DNA of 64,000 bases from Watersipora subatra (taxonomy: Eukaryota; Bryozoa; Gymnolaemata; Cheilostomatida; Watersiporidae). Location of the stretch: positions 19,863,452-19,927,451 of the forward strand of contig NC_088712.1 in assembly GCF_963576615.1 (NCBI RefSeq), written 5' to 3'. The position numbers were made by a program, and so were the translations under genes. Shown here one piece after another: positions 56,401 through 64,000 of this stretch; the stretch's first letter is position 1, and each line of letters begins with the position of its first letter. Below the pieces are notes generated by a model. It was not told the origin of the DNA. It saw only the letters and a program-made list of their open reading frames with translations, and made no database searches.

Positions 56401-59400
56401 AATTGTCTTTAGAGAAAATTGTTAATAATTTCAACTAAATCTTAATATTTATAAATTATTAACATATTTATAAAATATATTTAATTTAATTAAATCCAAT
56501 AACTTGATTACAAACCAAATTTATAAGGATATATTATTGAACAAACTTTTTATAAAAATTTATTTTTTGTAAGATTTCTTATTTTTTAAATTATTTGGGA
56601 AGCAAGTCATTATTTATTAATGAATATCAGAGGCTTTTGAGGACTATATTCTAACGAAAATAGAGTTGTAAGTGTAGTTAGGTTATTTAGAGCAAAGAGA
56701 TCATTGTCAATGAGGAGAGTAGACTACTTAGACCAATGATATACAGCCCCCAAGGATAGCCGACGGCTCTCATATGGGCGAGGTTTAATGATGGAGCTCT
56801 ATTGGGATGAACCCGAACACGGCACCCGAACAAACAAATATACTGAATAAAGCCCCTTGTAAATTTACAAATATTATGAACTATAGTGGTTATTTTACTT
56901 ATCTGGTGAATTCACTTTGTTGTCAAATAAATATAGCATCCCAATATTGTCACCATTATGATCAGTCAGTTGCCATTCGCAAGCATTCGTGATATTAATA
57001 GTCACTATCGTAAAATAGCTCAAATTCGGTTTTGTATTTAGATTTTGAGTATGAAAACTACACTGCACAGCTTTGCCTGCTGTCCCATCTTATTAGCCAG
57101 GTAAAACAATGTGACAACAATGAAAGACTTTGTCATTTTATATCAGGAGTGGCAAAATATTAATCAAAAACTAGGGAAAAAAGCCGTTGTTCGGGTAAAT
57201 TATATTTAACTTTAAGCATATACTACAACCTTTACAAATTTTAAAATTACTAAAAGTAGGTAATTTGAAATGTCTGATTTTGTATAGATGTATGATTTTG
57301 GTTAGGTATCACCCCTATATTGTAGAAATTCAAGGTTTGCTATTGTGAACCGCGGGTCTACTGACTGAATGAGCTAATGAAACGATAACAGCGAGTCGTG
57401 TTTTTCAAAACCTAACAAGGCAATGCGATCACCCCGCGGGAGTTGTGTTAGCTCCGAAATCCAGGCTAGCATAATCCTAACAGAGCTCCATCATTAAACC
57501 CCGGCCATATGACAGCCGTCGGCTATCCTTGGGGGCTGTATATCATTGCTTAGACTAAAAGTAGTTAGTAGACTAAAAGCACTCATCTACGGTATTTTAC
57601 AAACACCTTATCAAACAAAGCTAACATTTTGTAGTTGATACTGATTCAAAACTTTTTTCGAATGTAGTAAGTTAAAGAGATATTTGGACAACAATTTAAA
57701 AAAGAATCTGAACAATATTCTTGATTGTTTTTGAGCTGATATACAAACTTAAAGCAGTCTAAAGTAAATACAATTGTCTTTAGAGAAAATTGGTAATGTG
57801 AATGTTTCTGACCAGATAATCAGGATCTTTTGTGAATTTTTTCAAGATGGTTCAATTCTCTTTTTATGAGCCAACAATTTGTTTACAAACAAAACTTAGA
57901 ATCGTATATTATTGAGCAAAATTTTTAAAAGAATATATTAATTGTAAGATTTCACATTTTTAAAATTATTTTTGAAAAATGTCATTTCTTTATAGATGAG
58001 TATTAGAGGCTTTTTGGGAATTACGGCCTAAAAAACGAAGTTATAAGTGTAGCTAAGTTATTTAAAGCAAACAGATCATTGTCAATGAGGGGAGTAGACT
58101 ACTTCAAAAAATTGAAGATTGCTTTCTAGATAACTTAAGCCTAAGTTAATCTACCAGCTAAACCTGCACAAGTATGTGTAAAATTCAGTAATGATAGTAT
58201 GCAAGAGTTTTTAACTTATAGACAGTATACTTACATTGAATTGGACCCATGGAAGTAACTTCCCTTATGACATCTGCAAAAAGACAAAGTAATGTTTTAT
58301 ATTACACACCCAATGTTAGCTTAGCCATAAAAATCAAGTGCACAAAAAATTGTCATTTAGAATCAGAAAATTTTAAATTTGCTTGTTAACTATAATCCTC
58401 ATTCAATCTACACAAGAATCTATCAAATAGTTAACTAGTTAACAGGTGAGGTTAACAGTTAAAATTGTTTAACAAATGAAAAACTTACGTTTAGTGCAGT
58501 TACCATAAGCTACTTGATCATAGCTTGAGTTTGTCTTTTCCCACAGGAACTCACAAACATTATCTGTATCGCCGTATCGTATAGCCTTGCCATCATTCAC
58601 GTATATGTTGTACACCATCCACCAAGAGGGAGTTAAGTATTTATTATGTTCAAAACTTGCAGAAAAGGCAACTTCTGTAAAATAAATACCTGTGATTTAC
58701 TCAGCTTTATGACCTGTACTTGTTTGAAAAACAAAATCTTGATAACACAAATCATATTGCTGTAGCAAACTAACTGTTCATTCGTAGTCAGACCATCAAC
58801 CAATCAAGACAGGTAAGTATGCTTTTCTGATGTGTTAAAAAGGTTGCGGTACAATGTGTTTATGTGATTGGTTCTGAGGTGTAAAAAAGTTATACTCATT
58901 GAATTGCTCAATTGTTCTTATTTGTGAAATAATTTAGAAAATGCGAATCAACTGTCAAAAATAGTTCTATTGTTTGTAGGTGCTAGCAAAAAACAAAAGT
59001 GTGTTCATGAAATTGCTATTATATATGTTATATTGTATTTTTGTGCATTACGGTAGCTTTGTCTTAATGCCATAGGCGAGTTCTCTTTAAAGACTGGTTC
59101 CCACTATATCACCGTATCTCGACACAGATGCCACGATATTTCGATAATCATTGCTGATAACAATGTTCACATTATCACCAACCCATCCCGCTTGCATCAG
59201 TGACATAGTGTTCTCATTTCTCTTGTTAATTTATTTTGAAAGACCTCTTTGTTTTGGGATCCTCAAACCAAAACCTAGTATCATAGCAACTAGCATAAAC
59301 AAAAACAAATTTATAACGATATTAGCGACAGCAAATTCTCATCATTGAAATGGTGCACGTTGACCAAGTTGTCATTGATGCTCAGCAAACTACAGGGAAA

Positions 59401-62400
59401 GTTTGAAAGCTGCAAACCTTTTCTGATATATACACGTTGCTTCACCAATGCCATCAGTTTCCAGGCGCATAGTTAACAGTGAATGCTGACAGCACGACGC
59501 TAACAACGGTGATATAATCACTATGTTTCCATGATGCGCAGTGCTTTGGAGTTGCGCTATCTCCGAATCATGGAAACGGCGTCTTCGCACTGAAATCACT
59601 GCGCACTGATCAGTGCGAAGCTAGTGCAAATTCGCAGCAAGGAAACAGCGACTGCGCAGTGGCTGTGCATAGCTCTCATGCCAACGAGACGGATTCTTCG
59701 AGGGCCATAAACTAGTACAAAGGTTGTCCTGCTAATCTTGTTTTTTTTACTATTCTTCCGATCTTCTTTCACCTGAATTTAATTATTGTCTGCATTCACG
59801 AGGATGATGAGGTTATTACTTTCCTGGACTTTGTTATCGATGCCAACACTTTTCGAAAAATAGGTGGCAAGTCCTAAATTAACGTTTAAATAATATATTA
59901 CTTAAAAATACTTATTAAAAATATAATACTATGTAAAAAGTGTGTTAAGGTTTGTAAAACCTTGTGAATGTGTATTGTAAATAAAAGTATAATGATGACA
60001 GAATCCTAAAAAGAGCGTTTATGACGTTCGCGGTATCCGTGATCGATTCTATTTCTCCATCAGGCGATTCGATTTATACAATTTCTCTTCTCTGGCTAAT
60101 TTGTGGCATTTGCTGAAAACCACTGCGCAGCATGGAAACGTACAATCCCCTCGACTTCGGAGGGGGCTGCTTCGCAGTACTGCGCACCATGGAAACATAG
60201 TGAATGTGGAGCAGCTCTAAAACACACTTATATGAACCACTAATACCAACAAACCACTTTTAAAATGATTAAAAGGTTGTTGAACAAAAATAAATAATAT
60301 TATGACATTGAATGCAACAGGGGAAATTAATATTGCAAAGACAACTACAAAGAATGCTTGACACAACACTACATGGTACTTAATAGTCAAGAAACAGTGC
60401 AGTCAAAGTTTTTAATAAGAAATCACACAAAAGTACAACATTCTACTAGAAGAAATAAGACACATGAAACAAAAGCAGTGTATATATCTAGAATAACCAC
60501 AGGTTCTACATGAGCTTGGGCAAAAGCAATCAAATCTATAACAATCTTAAATATTGCTACTAATTTCCATTTAGAGAAATTTAAAATTTATGTGTTAAGC
60601 TTTGTAAACACTATTGTACTTTGGGTTGAGACCTGACACAAGAAGCAACAAAAGTTCAGAACAAATTTCAAGGATGGTGGAGTTTATCAAGGATATGGTG
60701 GATGTTATACTGCTTCAGACCACAGTTATTAAGAGAACTTCAGTAAAGTATGGATGCATTCACACAATTTTTACAAGTGTGAGGGTACTTTTAGTTTCTC
60801 TATCCATGAGGGATATGCTATTGAGCGCATTTTAAGAGAGTAGATTTTAAACGCATACTCTAACAAATTATAGGTGTTGTTGTGATTGTAATGCTGTCAC
60901 AAACACAGGGCTCACTGAACTGGTTTGATATATAGACATTTGTCTGGTTTTATTATTATCCCCCTTTGCTTTTTGTTTCCAATAATTTTATTGTGTGTTG
61001 CTAGGACTTGGTGTTGTTAGTGGACATATAGCATGGTTTGCTGCGACTGCCACATAGTTTTCATATGTTTTGCGCATGACCACCTCATGACTCATCATGC
61101 ATTTCCTTATTGCGCAATAGATGTAGAATGGGAACGTTCATGAAGGAATGTTCTAGAAGTTTTGTTTTTGTTTACAAGCATGCAGTACAGCTCAGTAAGA
61201 ATCAATAATATGTTAGAAGTTATTCAATCAGGTTACAAAAAGTTTGCGGGGACATTACCCGTGAATATACTTAGTTACGTTCTAACAATTAGTGCTGCAC
61301 AATAAAACGATATAATTTGATGTGACGATATATTTTAGTGGATGATTTTATATTGGGTCAGTTTTCAAATCGATATGAATATCAAAGCCGATATTTTATC
61401 GAAATATTGGCTTAATTTATTTTGCAAAACTGGAGTTGTCCATTTTCTTTAAAGTAAAGAGAGGACAACTCCTGTTTTTGACAAATGTTAAATAATATCC
61501 TCTCATATCGTTCATGTTAAAGCCTAACACTATATACTGAAAGAAGACAACTCCAATGTTCGATATTTTTCAATACTCGATATATTTAGAGACCAAATAA
61601 TCGAATGTACATGCAAAGATATCGTGCAGCACTACTAAGAATAGATTGACGTTGTTTAGTGACCTGGTGACTAATACTAATTATTGAACCACAAGTAACT
61701 TGGCTATTATTACTAGTCGATAGATAAACTCACACATGACCATCAGCACAAATTTCCATCAGTACAAACAAAAACTTTCTAGAGATTTAAATGTTTTTCA
61801 TGTTATAACAACCAAACACATTCGGAGTACATAGAATGCTATATTCGATTCATTTTCAGGTTTTTAATAAATTAATTACCATTTTGGTCAAACATCGCTC
61901 AAAACTGTGTGTAAACAGAAACAACAATTTTAAGTTTATATGTGCACTTAAGAAGACATTGATACTTTTTGGAGTATATAATTCTATGTTAAATATTTTT
62001 CACAATATTTTTATGCATGTATATGTGTTCAATGATATGTGTGCAATGATGTGCTCAAAAAGTATTCGTGTATTTCTAAGCTCATATATAAGCTTAAAAT
62101 TGTTATTTATGTCTGACACACAACTTTGGGCAATGTTTGGCCAACATTATAATTACTTCATCGGAAAACTGATGAATGAAATCGCAAATGAATTCCTAGG
62201 TAACATTTTTATAAGCAATCTATTTAAATACTTGTTAGTCGCAATATCAATCTAAAAGGCATAGAACCATTTTTTGAGACAGGAAACTATCTGTACCTAA
62301 CGTTATTGTAAATCAGACTATCTCTGTGAGCTTCAGATAATATACAAAGCAAATAATTTCAATTTAGCGCGATGGTTTTTGTGGAGTTACTGAATTCTCT

Positions 62401-62617
62401 TAGGTTGAACACTTTCCAAACAACAAGGCTTCTAATCAGTTTTACTTTGGTGACAGTAATGTAGAGCATTGCTTTTACGCACCATTTCCTTCTTTTCCAT
62501 TCCAGTTCATAGTAACATCTCTGTAAGGATAGCTTACATTCCGTCCAAGTAAGCGATATGCCTCAGATTCAGTAGGGGTTTCATAAAAGAGCATTATTGC
62601 TTCAATTTCTTTATCAA
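53403..62617 (-). CDS. Gene C: single-pass membrane protein, array member 3 (exons 2-7, exon 1 outside the window)
   Basis: Exons in transcript order: 62617-62483, 58674-58489, 58273-58235, 55880-55845, 54099-54000, 53529-53403, with the same phases as genes A and B. The signal-peptide exon should lie beyond 64000, past the microsatellite that ends the window. Exons 4-7 equal those of B in length and nearly in sequence. Exons 2-3 differ more, for example DKEIEAIMLFYETP and YPYRDVTMNWNG. The donor of exon 2 is G|GTGCGT in place of C|GTAAGT, a weaker site that also changes the codon at the exon 2/3 border. The extra acceptor for the last exon is at 53584. No stop or frameshift was found in the visible exons. 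Confidence 0.75.
56734..57548. mobile_element. 815-bp TIR element in intron 4 of gene C
   Basis: Same element, length and CTTAGAC target duplication (56727-56733, 57549-57555) as at 44296-45110. It was inherited through the duplication and is not an independent insertion. Confidence 0.75.
59519..60202. mobile_element. TIR element with CACTATGTTTCCATG ends, intron 2 of gene C
   Basis: Left end CACTATGTTTCCATGATGCGCAGT; the right end is its complement with one mismatch. The 3-bp repeat AAT on both sides (59516-59518, 60203-60205) fits a PIF/Harbinger-like target duplication. Subterminal CTGCGCA and GCGAAG motifs recur. It is non-coding and absent from the matching places in genes A and B. Confidence 0.65.
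61290..61634. mobile_element. hAT-like MITE, intron 2 of gene C
   Basis: The ends are TAGTGCTGCAC and its exact complement. They are flanked by 8-bp repeats CTAACAAT (61282-61289) and CTAAGAAT (61635-61642), one mismatch, the size typical of hAT elements. The inside contains inverted GATAT/ATATC blocks and no coding sequence. Absent from A and B. Confidence 0.65.
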
Positions 62618-63759
62618 CTAAAAGCAATTAACATCAAAACTTGAATAATTAAAGGTGCCGTATATAAAACAAAAAGAATAATAACCAAAAAGTAATAAGA
62701 TGCATCGCAGTAGAACTTATTGATAAGCTATATAATAATTTATCAGTTTGTGCAACTCCATTGACAGGAAAATTTTCATGTTGAATAAGAGTATTGGATT
62801 TATGTTTACTCATAGCATAATTTTAAAATAAATATTTTTGATCATCATTAATGTTTACCAACAGTAGTGCATGTAGTGACAGACATGACTGGTAATAAAA
62901 TGGAAAATTGATGTAATTGGTCAACATCAATTTCTATATCTGAGCCTTTGCAGAGTGCTGTTTAATTTATAAAAAATATTAAAAAATGCAAGTTTTACCA
63001 AATATGTAATTAAAAATGCATATTTTTAAGCCTAAATGATAGAAGCAAACATTACAAATTCAAACCTTTTATTAGTAAAGATCTATTTATTATTATTAGA
63101 AAATTTACTTTAATATCATGACAACAAAGTAAGAAAGATTTTAGTATTTTTATTTGAAGTAAAACAAAATTCTTCGTGAATCATCCATTGTGACGAATAT
63201 TGAGAAAATAAAAACAAAAATGCATGCATGCAATCAGCAGCACTTTAGTGATATACCACTCAAAGCGCAGGGCAGCAACAGAAAACTAAAATATAATTAC
63301 AACAAGTTGAATTATGAAATAATTTTTCAGGTAACATGTTTGTAAAGTCTTTTGCGTATTAAAGCAGTTATATAAAAATACTAAATGAGGCATATCGGAG
63401 GCATAGTGAGAGTTTCAAAAAATTGAGAGATAAAATGAAACCAAGTTCAGAATAAATTTTAGTGTTAGAACCTAAGTTGTAACATCGACTATTGTTCAAA
63501 GGTCAAAGTATATGATTCGGCATTAGAAATTTTTCATCTTGGCTTATGAACCAGCAGAATGAGCAAAGAATGTCTAAAGGATGTCTAAATGTATAGGTTA
63601 AAAGTTCAAATTCGGTAACTTTGTGCTTATGAAAGAATACTTAAGGGACAACAACCTAAAACTATTTAGAGTTCGTAAATGCTTCCTTATGATATTGGGC
63701 TGCTCCCAATAGCTATTGTTGAAATTGGTATTCCTCTCTCAATATTCCTACTATTGATA

Positions 63760-64000
63760 CTAGCAGAAAGCAACAACAACAATGGGATTATAGCAAAACT
63801 ACTACTGCAGCTGTCACTACTACTACTACCTTTCCTTCCGTACTACTACTGTTACTTTTGCTACCACTACTTCTACCACCACTACTACTAAAACAAAAGT
63901 TACTACTTGTGTTACCGCTATTACGGCTACAACTATGGTCATTATTGTTACTTTTGGTACTATCATTACTACTACTGCTACTACTACTAGCACTACTACT
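63760..64000. repeat. CTA-type microsatellite in intron 1 of gene C, cut by the window edge
   Basis: The homologue of 28201-28401 and 51540-51890, more degenerate (ACTACTACT with CTTCC and TTTTGCTACC interruptions). It shows that the third unit continues past the right border. Confidence 0.8.

Noticed and set aside
61836..62255. 139-codon plus-strand frame in intron 2 of gene C
   Set aside because: It spans the inverted-repeat arms and is open only in C; A and B have no matching frame and no domain is seen.

Overview
This is AT-rich eukaryotic nuclear DNA: spliced minus-strand genes with long introns, minisatellites, microsatellites and many transposable elements. The style (Ty3/gypsy retroelement with an envelope, Helitrons, short TIR elements, a tRNA-derived SINE) suggests an invertebrate animal, plausibly lophotrochozoan. 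The species cannot be fixed from the sequence alone.

Region 1 (1-17.7 kb) is mostly repeats. It holds two small Helitron-like copies (4954-6078), an 18-bp minisatellite (6210-6407), a TIR element with repeated ends (7190-7702), a 49-bp minisatellite with higher-order structure (10430-12366), one convincing exon that looks like the start of a two-pore potassium channel (12651-12798, minus), a tRNA-derived SINE (about 13530-13890), a CA-rich tract (15390-15745), a possible terminal exon on the plus strand (15850-16060) and a pogo-like TIR element (16903-17658).

Region 2 (about 17.7-64 kb) is a head-to-tail array of three paralogous minus-strand genes, called A, B and C here. I rebuilt each from seven exons with matching splice sites and phases. 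Gene A is 18375-39720, gene B is 40915-52199, and gene C runs from 53403 past the right edge. The product is an unrecognised single-pass membrane protein of about 255 residues: signal peptide, ectodomain of about 150 residues, one glycine/valine-rich transmembrane helix, and a short cytoplasmic tail with a PPxY motif. Exons 1-5 all end in phase 1. A second conserved acceptor before the last exon would let the transmembrane exon be skipped without breaking the frame. Similarity along the array is mosaic: the 5' half of B is almost identical to A and the 3' half of B is close to C, so B looks like the chimeric product of a recent duplication of about 12.5 kb.

Region 3 is nested in intron 1 of gene A, on the opposite strand. 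It is an intact 10,871-bp LTR retrotransposon (28402-39272) in a CTA/TTA microsatellite. Its two 753-bp LTRs look identical, and gene B carries the matching empty site. Its gene order is unusual. A 1263-codon ORF fuses Gag to an envelope-like glycoprotein; it is followed, in the same frame and after a single UGA, by a 1272-codon Ty3/gypsy Pol (protease, RT, RNase H, integrase). The order is therefore LTR-gag-env-pol-LTR rather than gag-pol-env. This element and the gene family with its isoform switch are the two most interesting systems in the window.
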